64,000 nucleotides of DNA from Physcomitrium patens (Eukaryota > Streptophyta > Bryopsida > Funariales > Funariaceae), in the NCBI RefSeq assembly GCF_000002425.4, contig NC_037266.1, positions 3,096,007 to 3,160,006 on the forward strand. The letters are read 5' to 3'. A model generated the notes under the pieces. That model saw only the letters and a program-made list of their open reading frames with translations. It was not told the DNA's origin and ran no database searches. Of the stretch, positions 50,502 to 62,789 are shown one piece after another. Every line of letters begins with the position of its first letter. The stretch's first letter is position 1. The position numbers were made by a program, and so were the translations under genes.

Positions 50502-52031
50502 TTACAGCCTCCGCACCCCACGTCGCTCTGCTAAATTTCCTATCTGAATTCTTGCATCATGTTTGTCGGAGACACAGTGTGGCACTCTTGCTGCTGCTGC
50601 TGTGCCGTAGCTTGCTGGCTGAAAGAGGCTGGATCTGATGTCGTTCATTTGCTGCAGATTCACTGGGTATACAATCCCCCCACGCAATCTGCCCGTGTCG
50701 GAGCCCTTGACAGATCCCATGTGACTCTTTGGTAAATTCCTTGCTTGCGCTGGCAATCGAGTGTAGCTTTCAGTTCCGAGACGCAGTGTCTTATCTAAAA
50801 CTTTCCCGAAGCCAAACACTAAGGCAAGCTTTCTTTTCCTCAGCCGTAAGAATCCTGCCCACAAAGGTAGCCGGATGAATCTGCTAGCTTTGCAGAGTGC
50901 ATGATCAGAATGGCAGGCCCTGGTGAAGAAACTAGTCTGGCCTGTGTGCAGAGTGGTCTTCATCCTTGACCTCAGTCCTGCTAATCCTCTCCACATTGGT
51001 AGTGGAAGCAGCTTGCAGACATTCGCGAGCCCATGCACGATTTCGTCCATGGAGGGTCGACGGGACCCTGAAGCGCGTACACACCTAGCGGCGATAGTTC
51101 CTAATTGTTTCACCACGGCGGTGACTTGCGGGGGTTTCAGTCGTGTGTCACAGATGGCTATGGCGTTGCCGTGTTTGATGAATGGTAATGCCCAGTGCAG
51201 GAGACTGAAAGGAGTGAAATCCGAATCCATGGAGACAGCGCTGCGGCCACTCATAATCTCCAGTAGAAGCATTCCAAAACTGAACACGTCGGTTTTGGTG
51301 CTGATGTGGTTGAGATTTTCCCGCTCCAGATCAACATTAGAAACCATCAGGGATGTGAAAAATTGACTGGCACCTTCTTCGGTGTCGACTTCTGGAATTG
51401 AGGACAGATTTCTCGGTTTCAGAGGCGGCTCGGATTCCTGCACATATCTTGCAAGTCCAAAATCGCCGAGCCGAGCGTTCCAGTCCTTGTCTATGAACAC
51501 GTTATTGCTTCTGATATTGCAATGGATGATGGGAGGTGACGATGCGTGCAGTGCCCTGATGGCTTTTGCAACTTGGAGTGCGAGGTGTACTCGCATTGGC
51601 CAGCTTAAAGGTACTGCGCGGTCGATACAGCCGCGTAGGCAATCGTCTAGGGAGCCATTGATCATGTGCTCGACCACGAGCAAGGTCTCGTTTCCATCTT
51701 GGCTATGACCCAGAAGATTCACAAGGCGTCGGCTGAAGAGCTTCGACAGAATTTGCATCTCGTTCTCGAATGCGCTCTCGTCATGCCAGAGACGGGCGCC
51801 GGATCTAGGTCTCTTCACGGCCACGACGCGCCCATCCTTGAGTGTGCCTTTGAAGACCAACCCATGGCTGGTCTTCACTATGAGATTCTCTGCTGCGAAG
51901 CCTCCTGTTGCTGCTTCAAGGTCCTTGAACTTGAAAACCTGAAGGCCGCTGCTATTTTTTGCGGGTTGTGAAGATTTACCTATGGTGTTGCAGACAGCGA
52001 TGGTGGACTTCCCTCTACATAATAGACCCAT
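50502..52031 (-). CDS. Receptor-like cytoplasmic kinase, probable pseudokinase
   Basis: A single uninterrupted frame of 509 residues with no signal peptide or membrane helix. The N-terminus MGLLCRG has Gly2 and Cys5, which could be acylated and tether it to membrane. The kinase domain spans about 34-345. The VAVK lysine (K73), DFG (190-192) and the subdomain IX DVFSFGMLLLEIMSGR are present. The glycine loop has only one of its three glycines (IVKTSHG), and the HRD catalytic motif is HCN (170-172), with Asn in place of the catalytic Asp, so phosphotransfer is doubtful. The activation segment is long and Ser/Glu-rich. The C-terminal 150 residues are basic and low in known motifs. The closest style is the plant cytoplasmic kinases related to CRINKLY4-like proteins. 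A signalling or scaffold role is inferred. Confidence 0.85.
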   Translation of the reverse strand: MGLLCRGKSTIAVCNTIGKSSQPAKNSSGLQVFKFKDLEAATGGFAAENLIVKTSHGLVFKGTLKDGRVVAVKRPRSGARLWHDESAFENEMQILSKLFSRRLVNLLGHSQDGNETLLVVEHMINGSLDDCLRGCIDRAVPLSWPMRVHLALQVAKAIRALHASSPPIIHCNIRSNNVFIDKDWNARLGDFGLARYVQESEPPLKPRNLSSIPEVDTEEGASQFFTSLMVSNVDLERENLNHISTKTDVFSFGMLLLEIMSGRSAVSMDSDFTPFSLLHWALPFIKHGNAIAICDTRLKPPQVTAVVKQLGTIAARCVRASGSRRPSMDEIVHGLANVCKLLPLPMWRGLAGLRSRMKTTLHTGQTSFFTRACHSDHALCKASRFIRLPLWAGFLRLRKRKLALVFGFGKVLDKTLRLGTESYTRLPAQARNLPKSHMGSVKGSDTGRLRGGIVYPVNLQQMNDIRSSLFQPASYGTAAAARVPHCVSDKHDARIQIGNLAERRGVRRL

Positions 52032-54060
52032 TACGAAAGGGAGCCAAAATCGACCGTAAATTATACAGTAACTAACGCACCCGAAAGGGATGAGGGGCAG
52101 CGATAATAGAAGTCGCTGTTCGGTGCAGATGAAACTAAGATAGAAGCTGATAGAACAGCATCAAAGTGATGAAGTCATGTTTGGAATCGAACATGGTAGT
52201 AGTTTGGATGGACTGAGCATTGACTCCAAGTCCGCCTTCCTTGATTGCTGCTCCTAGTCTGGTATGCGCTTGACTCATGCACCTGCGTGTTCAGGTTGCT
52301 CCGTTATTGCATGCTTCGATCAACTTAGTACTCAGTCCTGAAACTGTTGTAACGAACTGTAAAATTACCAGCTGAAGGATTCTCCTTACAACCAAATATA
52401 AAAACTCCATGCGAACATATTGTTTGCAACCCTATGACCTTCGAAAGTCCATTCAGCTGCAGCAGGAGTATGTCCCTTGAATTCTTTCATTGTACGTAAT
52501 ACCTCGAACACATTTGTCACTGACTCGGTAACCTAACCGTGAAAGTAGTGAGTTGCATTTCCAGTTCGACTTAAGTAGCCGGTCCTATAGACTATGACTA
52601 GCATATCTGCGCGACTATGGTGGAAGAGATTCATGAGGATTCAGTGACTGAAAAACTGTTGAATATGAAACCTGTCGTGGCTTTTAGGACTTAGGTCTGG
52701 AGTGGCCCATGAATTATAACATTTTGTGGCAATCCAATAGCTAACAGGGGTTGCTACAGCACGTTGGTTTGGAGAATTCTATCAGCTGCAATCCTGCTCT
52801 TCGATAAGGAAAGACACTGTCACCAGACGGTCTGCGAATAGTCGAAGTGCTTTCGTGACACTATGACGTAAGGTAGACTCAGACCCAAGCCTTCGACATC
52901 AATAACCGAGCACTTTGGTATCGATTCGTTACTTCGCCTTGCTCACTGATCAAGTCGATCAAAACGGGAAGCTAGATGTACCCCGCTTCTATTAAGCCGG
53001 GATTCAAGACTGTAAATGCTGGCAAAGCTTGAATGACGGTGATTGCTATTTTAGAGCACGAATAGACCATGCTTTGGAAGAATTGGGCCACGTCAAAAGC
53101 AGGAACTCGTCCTTGCAGGTTCCACAAATCATCCACTAAAGCTCTGGAACTCTGACAAAGCTTGCTACTCGGTGCGGACCCAGCCGACAAAACCTCGAAG
53201 GTATCTTAAGCTTCAAATTTCCGTAAATTATTGAACATTCCTGATTCCGATTCACCAGCTGATTGCAAAGTCATCCATGGGGACCACAATACAGTTCCAA
53301 CTGAGGAACTGAAACATTGACTGACCTCCTAGTGAATATCATCCTTTGCTTCTTATCAGTTAGAGAGTACTGCTCGACCTATACTAGAGCATCGAATAAC
53401 AAAGATCGACTTTGGAGGGGCCTGGCAAATTAGTACCTGAGCTGCAGTCACAATGTTCCCAGTTCTATTGTCTTTTCTTCAATCTTTGCTTCGCGACGAC
53501 ACACAAACTGCGTACTAGGACGCCACCGAAACGATGAAACAGATGGAATATCTGCAATGATGCTGAAGGCGCCTGGTTTAACTTAACAGGGACTCAACCG
53601 TCTGCAGCGGAATGTTATTCCCAAAAGCAGGAAGCAGCGAACATAACCCAAGTATGGCAATGTCCGAGGTTCATCCATTCATAAAATCTTCTACATTAAT
53701 GCATCACGTCCAGGCATACCACGCAATGGTCGGAAGAAAGACAGAATTAAGGTGCAGTGAAGAGTAAAGGAACCCTCATCTGATCAGAAAATTGTTACCC
53801 TGCGCTGATTGATCGCCATGCAGTGGCCTTGTGTAAATGACGTGTCATTCCCGTCTTGATGAAGCTATAATCATGAATCGCTTCAGTATCCCTGACAGTA
53901 TTTCCAGCCAATCCCTCCTGAACCCAGTTATCGTGCATCCACTTATTCAGAATCAAATCAATTGAGTAAAACACTGTATCCGAGCCGCTTGATTTGACAA
54001 CGTTGTACTGTGGACGGCACTAAACAACCTCATGAGTTTACCATTACTGATTGTTACCAG
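52032..54060. other. Upstream region of the kinase gene; no other gene seen
   Basis: Composition is balanced for about 2 kb, more than in other intergenic stretches, so it may include a 5' UTR or an eroded gene. The only longer frame, 52972-53190 on the minus strand, has no known domain. Confidence 0.4.
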
Positions 54061-56050
54061 AGCTTAAAGATACTCCACCCTCACAGTGAAAATTTTGCTG
54101 AAGAATTTCTTACCTGAGTATGCTGGAACACAAAAAAAAAAAAAAAAAAAAGAAAAAAAAAAGAGGAATAATTCAAGTACTGCCGACGGCACGCAGATAT
54201 CGTCCATAGATTCAGTACTTTCGACACGGGATTCTACTGTAGACTTACTGTACTCGTATTCATTGATTTCATTCCTGCACCAATTTACAACGAACGCCGC
54301 CTCCAAGATGCATGAGTGACGTGCCAATGATACAAATCATCAGCTCAAGCATCTGTGGCGAATGGGTTGGAGCTTGCGCCCAACACCAGTGTCGTTTCCT
54401 CTTCCTAATCCATTCATTACTCGAACCCCACCACACACACACAAACACACATATCCCTTTATATTTACAGATATATCCACTCAGTAATCAAATGAATACG
54501 TATATATGTATATATGTATATCTAAGACCAAAGGAATATAATTCCAAAAGCTATTCCAGATATTTACGGAGCTCTTTTCAAGTTAAATATGTCAACTAGA
54601 CAATAATTTAAATTTAGTCACGATCCTCTCTAACATAATATTCCAAGAAATCCGGTTCAACAGTAGCGAGCCTTGACTTCTCCAACAATGACGCAATTAA
54701 GATCGAACACTTATCACCTTTAAACGAAACGAAACGAAACGCTAAAGGGTTCTGCTAGAATTCTCAGCTTGCGAGCAAAAGAATTTGTGTAGGAAGTACA
54801 CAGAAGAAAGGTGCGTAAAATTTGTTATGTGGACATCGCAGCCATTTTATTTTTATTTTTACGTTCAGCTTGCCATTCCTTCTAGAGATTCTTCTGCTGC
54901 CTGACAGGAGTGTCTATTAAACTGTCCCCCTTGAATGGTAACGGTCTTTTGGGGTTCTGCAGTGATGTATCCAGTCTCTGTACCTCTTGCTTGGCTCTTC
55001 CCTTTGATCTGTGTGTACAGCTACCACTGGCAGCTGCTATGCCGCTGTGCACTCTCCGATCAACACATAACCTTAAACAGTACATACAAGGTGAATTTTA
55101 CTGTTCTACTAGAATTCTCCCTGTCTACGGATATCAGTGTGGGTAGCCGGCAGATGTGGCCGGTGCCGGAGATGATTAATTGTGGTGTTGAGCAATCGCT
55201 GCTATCCGAAGAATATTAGGAATGTCTCAACTGCCTCGAGCGCTCTGAAATAACTGAGATGCGGGCTGTCTCCACAAATTCTCATTGTCTTCTCTCATCC
55301 ATTACCAAAGTTTTTTTCCCCCGAATTTTGCGACATCGAAGTCATACAATTTGAGTTAATGAGAACTCATCAGGTGAAGAAAACTTACCTGCACGAACAT
55401 TCTCCCAAATCTCAGAATCCTACACTGCAGAGTTATTTAGGGTCCCAGCATTCACTTGCAGCGAACTTTTGGGCGTCTAATTCTGAAGGGTACTCAAGTT
55501 CAGATTTCTATGTGACAACCTGGTTACTTGCATGGAGTAGCTGTTATGATGATGCATGGAGGTTTCACCCAATGAGCAAGCTCATCAAAACCCTGAGCAA
55601 GAGAGAAGAGTGACGGTAGGACAAATACTTCCTAGACCCAACGCGAGAGTCTCCTCCAAATCGGCCATGTGCAGAAGCAGCACACTCATGGCATCGCCCT
55701 TGCCACAGTCTTCTTTCGGTCTCGCCAACAGTAAAAACAAGAGACGTGATTCTTCACAGATAGTTCCTGCCCCCTCTACTCCAAAAGCCCACACAAAAAA
55801 ACACATACTCAGAAAAGTTAAAAAATCATAAAAAAATAAAAACAAACGAATTATAATATGAACGACGGATGTACAGTAGAAAGCCTGATGGTAACGACGC
55901 AGCACAGAATCTGGTTCCCATGAGGCGAGGCCTACAACGAGCGTCAGAAACAAAAGCCAATCATGCAATCCCTCTTGAGCACCCAACTTAGGATATGTCA
56001 GCAGAAAACAACAGCGAGGCGTCATAGGCGTGGAATTATAGCAAAGCATG
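54061..56050. other. Intergenic region without a supported gene
   Basis: Mixed composition with A-rich tracts (54132-54163). Several open frames up to 154 codons occur (55585-56049, minus, hydrophobic and without motifs). None has domain or splice support. A non-coding transcript cannot be excluded. Confidence 0.4.
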
Positions 56051-56857
56051 GGGTGGGTATAAGGGCGAGGTGGTGGTACATCGTTTCTGTGGGGGCAGCA
56101 GCAGCAGAAGCAGCAGCTTGACTGAATGACTGGCTCAGTGACTGATTGAGTGACTGTGTGAGTGTCTGTCTGTGTCTGTCTGTCTGTCTACATGCTGTCA
56201 CAAGGGGGCAGCATGCGTCGGGGCCACTGTCATGATCCAGTCCGGGACCGCGTGTTGAAATCCTGAGAGCACTTGCTCAACGCCCATCTCTCTCTCGTAC
56301 CAGCTCGATGGCCTCCTCTTCCTCTCTCCATCCCTCCATTCCTCCTCCTCCGCTGCTGTTTCTATAGATGCACTGCAGTGCATCTATCTCCCCTTCGCGA
56401 TTCCTTTATCTTCCGCTGCTGCATTATTCCACCGCTTGTGTCCTCCCACTCTCCAAGTTGCTTACATCAACGAACCCCCCCACCCTCTCTCCATTGCTGT
56501 GTCCATGCTTTTCATATTGTTTTTTTGTTGTTGCTGAGCCTGTGGGTGTTATTGTTAGTGTTGTTTTCCATGCCTGCAGAGATTTGCAGTGCAGGATTGA
56601 ACAGGGACTGATTGGGCTGTGGTCTGTGAGATTGATTTCCATGGAGTTCTTTTGATGATCCGGATGTGTTGTCAGAGAGTTCCTGGATCTTTTTTCCTGC
56701 TCGTCTAACGACGTGCTTTGTGGTTTTCCATGGTTGATGTTATTGGGTGTGTGTGTGTCGTTTTGGTAGATATAAAAGATGTCATGCCGTTTTGTCATTA
56801 TAGAGACATGACATTCTTTTATATCATTCTTGGTACAATGTTATGTTAAAAAAAGAT
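56051..56857. other. Pyrimidine-rich promoter-like region with palindrome
   Basis: Contains CAG/GCAGCA repeats near 56096-56118, TGACTGAGTG and TGTC repeats to 56190, a TC-rich stretch (56285-56480) and a 24-bp perfect palindrome at 56364-56387. It looks like a plant promoter or 5' UTR, but no coding gene follows on either strand within about 2 kb. Confidence 0.4.
56364..56387. other. 24-bp perfect palindrome
   Basis: The sequence is its own reverse complement over 24 bp, with the half site ATAGATGCACTG. The centre is between 56375 and 56376. The symmetry breaks at 56363/56388. It could be a dimeric protein-binding site or form a hairpin in RNA. Confidence 0.9.
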
Positions 56858-57138
56858 AATTGTTAGGTGGACACTCCCTTGCACACACACCTCAGCAAAA
56901 AATAACTAGTTTTGATTTTAAATGATTTAATTTCTATTCTTTATTTGAATTGATGAATTTTTTTTTTCGAAAGACAAACTTTTATGCTTTATGATTCAAA
57001 ACACTATTTTGACAAAGATTTGCAAGGACAAAAGAATTGAAAGAATCATAATTTTAAATCAAAACTAGTTACTTTTTGCAGAGGTGTGAATGCAAGGGAG
57101 TACCAATACAATACAAGTGAGGTGTATACCTAACAATT
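56858..57138. mobile_element. MITE-like element, about 281 bp
   Basis: The two ends are long inverted repeats. The left half begins AATTGTTAGGT, and the right half is its reverse complement. Shared internal blocks include ACTCCCTTGCA and AACTAGTTTTGATTTTAAAT. The right arm has an extra 20-odd bp. No coding capacity. The size, AT-richness and hairpin form are typical of miniature inverted-repeat transposable elements. The target duplication is unclear, with TTAAA near both ends. Confidence 0.8.
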
Positions 57139-57489
57139 CTTTTAAATAAAACTAAATCTTGTAGCAATTAAATTACACCTCTAATTCTTTAACTTGTTAG
57201 TATCAAAACAAAGTAAACATTTTATTTTTTTATTCTTGTCTAAAATTAAGATCAAAATATCATTTAAATATTTTTGTATTCTGATTTTTTTTATTAATTT
57301 TTTTATGTTATATTTGATGTTATTTATTTTTTTAAATAAAAATTTTAAAAATTCATAATGGATAAAAAAATATTCATAATAGATATTTTAATTTTTTTAT
57401 TACAAATTATCTTATGTAAAATTTTAAAAAATTAGACATAAATTGGCACATCTATATGTATAAACTTATAGCATGTAAGTATATATTTT

Positions 57490-57572
<83 letters not shown>

Positions 57573-59630
57573 TTTAAAAACATATAATCTCTTTAAAAAA
57601 ATTATAATAATTTTGGTTATAAATTTTAAAAATTAATAATTTATATAATAATTTCTTTATTGAAAATAATCTAAGAGTTTATCATTTCTTTTGACAAGAT
57701 CTTTATTTTCTTACAAAAAAATATTAAGAGCCATAAAAATATTACTATTAATAATCATCTTATAGATGCATGGTTCTTTAACAAATCTTTAGAAGACAAT
57801 AAAAATTTCTTCAATAATTTGTATTGCAATGTTTAATAATGATACCACTAAATTCTAATACATTCTCTATATTTTTAATACAATTTCTATTTCTTATGTA
57901 CAAAATTAGAGCCATATTAACACTTTGTTTCTTATAATTTAGAATTAGTGCTTTACTATATTTTAAACTTTTTTTTTACTATTGGCTTGTTTATTCATGG
58001 ATAAATATAAAATTCTACTTGAATCGGAAGTCTTGATATAACATTATTTCATCCTATGATCCAATTTTATTTTAATAATATTATAATACTAGCATTTACC
58101 ATCTATACAAAAATAATAGATTCTATTATTTGATTCATGATTACTATTAATATTTTAAAATTTGAAAAAAAAATAAATATTAAAAAAATAATTTCTAATT
58201 AGCATTATTTCCCTCAAATCAAAAATTGAAACACATCTACATAAATATTGTGACCTTATATGGTCACAGTTGTGTAAAAGTCAACCATTCTTTTGCTTAA
58301 ATACTAGCCATATTACATCATAACTTTTGATGTATTTTATTGTGAAACATATGAGTTGAGGAAGAAGAATATTTTTATATAGTGATCTATTGAATTTTTA
58401 AGAAGATTTCTATTTTTAGCCATAAATATTATTTTATGATTTTTTAAGATAATATTTATAAAAAGATCAAATAGTTTTATACAGTAGTTTTTAAGTATAC
58501 ATTTTAAAAAATTGGTATTTTTGCAAATAAATCCAAAATTCAAACAAATAAATAATTTCCTTGTATTATGTTATAAAAGTTACATCTTACTAAAAGTTCA
58601 ATTATTCTAAATGAATAAAGTTAACTTATTGTTTATAGTTACTACTATTTTTTCTAATCTATAATTCCATTTCATATTTTTAAATAAGATGTATTTTTGT
58701 ACTCTAGGTAGTATTACACTTATATTATTTATATATTACACTTATATTATTTATATATAAACTTTATTATTTTAGAATTATTAAATTTGAAGATTATTTG
58801 GCTATTTGTTGATACATTTTTAATTTTCATTCAAGTCAAGAATATATCTCTAATGATTTAAAACAATAACTCAAACTATAATAAAACATTCTACATTTAC
58901 ATAAACTTTTTTACATACACATTTTTTTTCACTTTTCAGTTTAAGAAAATTACACTTTTATAAATACAAAACAAAAATTTATTCTGAAAGCATCACTTTT
59001 ATCTATCAATGATTAAATAAAAAAGCCAAAGAAAATAAAATATTCATAATACATGATAATCAAATTAAATCATTAATTTGTGCAAAATAATTTGAAGGGG
59101 CTTCTTCAATATTTAAGGAGATTTTAACACAGAAATGAACACCTAGATAGCACAAAATTTCTGCAACCATATTTAATAAATATAGTAGGTTTAGGAATAA
59201 AATATGTAAAAAAGTTCCGCTTGTATTATTAGTTTTAGAACTGTAGAAAAGTAATTTTCAACAGAAAATAACGATCTAGATTATAACTTTTATTGCTCTT
59301 ATTATATGATAATTAAAACTTCGAGTGATATGGAATCAATGTTACTAGAAGCTGAAAATGTTCGTATTGTTTTGTTAAATGTAGAAGATTTGAGAACGAG
59401 TGTCAGAGTTGTAAAAGAATTACGCAGTTTGAATAGTATCTTGAAGATAAGCCCACACAATACAACACCCCCCCCCTCCCCCCCCCCCACCAGAACGTTT
59501 TTTTAAAACAAAATAACAAAACTCCAATACTGACCATCGGAAATGTAATTCTATAATTACAAATCTAAATGAATGTTACGCAATTCTTAAAATTACTCTT
59601 CCCGTACTAACAATTGTCATGAATGCGACC
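57139..59630. other. Very AT-rich intergenic DNA
   Basis: No gene seen. It holds an (AT)n-(GATA)n compound microsatellite at 57493-57569 and a C-tract (59467-59491). Short frames are low-complexity. Confidence 0.6.
57493..57569. repeat. Compound (AT)n(GATA)n microsatellite
   Basis: About 36 bp of pure AT followed directly by about ten GATA units. Confidence 0.95.
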
Positions 59631-60133
59631 AGTTTTCAAATTTAGTATGAGGCATCCCTATCAATTAAGGGGAAAGCTGCAGCAAATTTGCAGCTATGGA
59701 TGAAACGAATGGCACAGCCGTACCCGACCTTAACGGAAGCATTGGAGGATCACCTCGAAGGGATGCAGACATGGTGGAGGAACTCCACCTAATCAACTCA
59801 CCAGTCTTTTGACTAATTATGAACAATATACCTTAATGCATATCAAAGTCAGTGTGTCAAGCTACAAAAAGGATTGCCACAAAAATCTCGAATAGAAAGC
59901 CTAAGCTCGATTCGTGTGTTGAGTTATATCCAGGTCACCATGTCATTCTTCCCTGTAAAGTAACCACATGCATCATCAGGTTAATTAAAGACGACGTTTT
60001 CATGGAGAGCTGCCTCATGAGCTGCAATATATGAAGAAAATTACCCAACTCTTGCTTTAGGACAGGCCACAATGCCAAACGTAGATGCTAAACCCATACT
60101 GCGTGCAATAGTACTAAAATTACAAACAGATTC
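59631..60133. other. Short balanced-composition island before EF-Ts
   Basis: A sharp rise in GC from about 59640 to 59800. A plus-strand frame reads MDETNGTAVPDLNGSIGG and ends about 38 codons after the ATG. Another frame reads MKRMAQPYPTLTEALEDHLE. Neither is recognised. It may be the EF-Ts 3' UTR or an exon relic. Confidence 0.3.
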
Positions 60134-62789
60134 TTACTTTTGTTGCATCCCCTCGCCAACCTCCATCCTCAAGAAATTGGTGATGCTAACATGCCTTCCA
60201 GTCAGTTTGCGATGGGCATCAAGAACAGCCTGAATACCATAATGATCACATTCAGTATTAAAAATGCATATTGTTCATAAACCATAATCAAGAAAAGCAG
60301 AAAAAAATCAACATTGTTTAACCTGCGCCAATAAACTCAACTCCAGTATTCAGCTGGTTACAGGTTACCCACAGCATCATGGGGAAGGTAAGCACTAAAC
60401 AAATCCACCTAAAGCTACAGAGTAGATGAAACAAAAGCTTCTGTACTTGCCTGAACATTCATCGAGTCATTTACCACGAACTTTTGTTCCAGCAGTGCGG
60501 TCTCCTCAAAGTACTTTCGAAGCCGGCCCTGCACCATCTTATCAACCACATTGGATGGTTTGCCCGATGATAATGCCTGAAAAATTTCCGTTCAACCTAC
60601 TTAGTCTCCAGCTGACGAATTTGGCAGAGGGAAAGCAAGAACCTAAGACATCCTAATTCAGCCCATGGAAAAAATATAGATGTTCACTCATCATGCAGTA
60701 GATGGCTAGGAATGTAACGACTGCAGGATTCTTGACAACCAAGGATCTGCAGTATGATAAAGGCTGGGAAGTTTACTGGCGCTGATTGAAAGAATTAAAA
60801 TTAATAAAAACAGTAAAAAACAATAGAATTGTGTAGCTTCGACAGAGACCGTAAATTTACAGAAAACAAGGCGATACCTGAGACCGGAAAATATCCGTCT
60901 CTCGATTGAGATAGCTTTCAGGAACAAGCTCCTTGGATAAAAAGAGTGGCTTAGCTGCCACAACGTGCATGGCTAGAGCTGAACCAAGTTCTGCCTCAGC
61001 CACCTGACCTTCCAAAGTACCATTCTCTGGTTCAAGAGTGAGCAGTCCCACAACTCTTGCAAGCCCTATCACAAGACAAATCAGGAAGTTAGAAGAATAT
61101 GTTGACAATGTCGAATGTGGACTGAAGGCTACAATAACAAATGCAGCTAAGAAAAAGACCGTGAAAAAGCTCTCCACAAGCCCAACCCTCCCTAAGCGTA
61201 CAATAAAGATTTGATTATGATAATAATAATAATAAAATTTATGTCGCGGCCAGATCACTGATTAGAAGCTATGGAAAAATGAGACAAATCCAGGGATCAC
61301 TTCTAATCAGTGACAACCCCCACATTACAGGTCAATGAGACAAATCCAGGGAAAAACAGATCGCCATCTGATGATCCCCCGGTTTCCTAACGCCTTGCCT
61401 ATCGACAAGAGCGCGAACAGTGGATCAGTGACAGAGAGGAGCATCTTTTGACAAACGGTCATAACAACCAACGCTCAACACCTAAACCCTAATAGTAAGT
61501 GGCAATGATCGTAATAATACATAGGTACTGCAGGGACTAACACAAACCTGGATCCGCAGATGCGTGTAAGTAGGAAGACACAATGCCCGTAGTGGACGAT
61601 ACAAGAAAACCTCTCCGAAGGCGCACATTCTCGCCCATAATAGCTGCTACCTCTGTTACAGCTTCTTTGACACTAACCTCGCCGCTCAATTTCTCATGCT
61701 CCAGCTTGATCTTCACTGCCTGGCACAAGACAAGCAGATGTGGCCCGAACCTCAATTCGTAAGGTGTGACTTCACATTTCGAAACCAAACTAGGTATTCA
61801 CATCGCAATCGTTAAGATGAAGAAATACTCACCTCCAATGCAGGTAGATCTAACGTGGCTGCACTCCATGGTTCTGATTTCAGTGCTTGCACGCCAAGCG
61901 CTGCTCTTGCAACTCGTGTAGCCTAGTGAAAAATAACTTGTTTAATGAGAACTCAACGTAGTTAGATTTAAGGGAGGAAACAAGAAAAATCGAAAAGAAG
62001 AACGAAAAAAGAACTTGTGAACTAGAAAAAAGAAGGCGAGCTAGTCCAGATGAAAAACCAAAGGGTTTAAGAATCTAAAAGTACCCTTCCAACCTATTCA
62101 TTGCGTCCAACAATGGCAGGCTGGAATTTCAGATGAATGCAGAGAAATATCACGCAACATTGAAGGTCACAACTGATACGATGCACTTCTCATAGTGAAA
62201 TTATGAGGCAAATCGAGGGGGGGGGGGAGGTATAAAAAGGGTTTCTCACCAAGTGGCGAAACATTTCATTCCGTGCGACGAAGTCGGTCTCGGAATTAAT
62301 CTCTACGACGGCAGTGGCCCCCCCACCACTCGCCACAGCGAGTAATCCATCAGCCGCCAACCGACTTGATTTCCGGCTCGCAGCTGTCAGACCCTTCTTC
62401 CTCAACTCTAACACCGCAGCCTCTGCAAGCCTAACACGAAGTCTCCATCAAACCGAATCGATCCAACTAACCCTCCGCTTGAAGTTCAAAAAAGACAAAA
62501 TTACACCAAACACTCGTCAAAAAAAACACTAGACTTGTTTACGAGACGAACCAGCATCCCATCCACACTGCACCAAAGCAGCCTTCACATCCTTGATAGG
62601 CGCCCCCGTCCTCTCCCGCAACGCCTTGATCTGCGACACCGAATCCGAGCTAAAACCCCGACGAAATTCAGGCTTCCTTACTCCTACTGCACCACCTCTC
62701 ACAACAGCCTGCTCTCGACACAGAGCCGAGAACAGCTGCGTCGCACAATGCCCATGCGACGACCCCCTGCGAACCGCCGCACAAGCCAT
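60134..62789 (-). CDS. Organellar translation elongation factor EF-Ts
   Basis: Seven exons on the minus strand: 62552-62789, 62250-62422, 61833-61922, 61548-61719, 60878-61065, 60451-60576 and 60134-60229. They join in frame into about 360 residues. A basic, Ser/Ala-rich N-terminus ending near RRGFSS suggests mitochondrial import. Next comes the UBA-like N-domain ([19 protein letters not shown]), then the EF-Tu contact motif in [13 protein letters not shown], the core, and a C-terminal [10 protein letters not shown] segment. EF-Ts exchanges GDP on EF-Tu during organellar protein synthesis. Intron 6 has a GC donor (CAG|GCAAGT) rather than GT. Intron 2 contains a long G tract (62218-62227). The length is close to that of mitochondrial EF-Ts in plants. 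Confidence 0.93.

Noticed and set aside
55585-56049. 154-codon minus-strand frame, hydrophobic
   Set aside because: No domain, no homology recognised and low-complexity segments; likely a chance frame.
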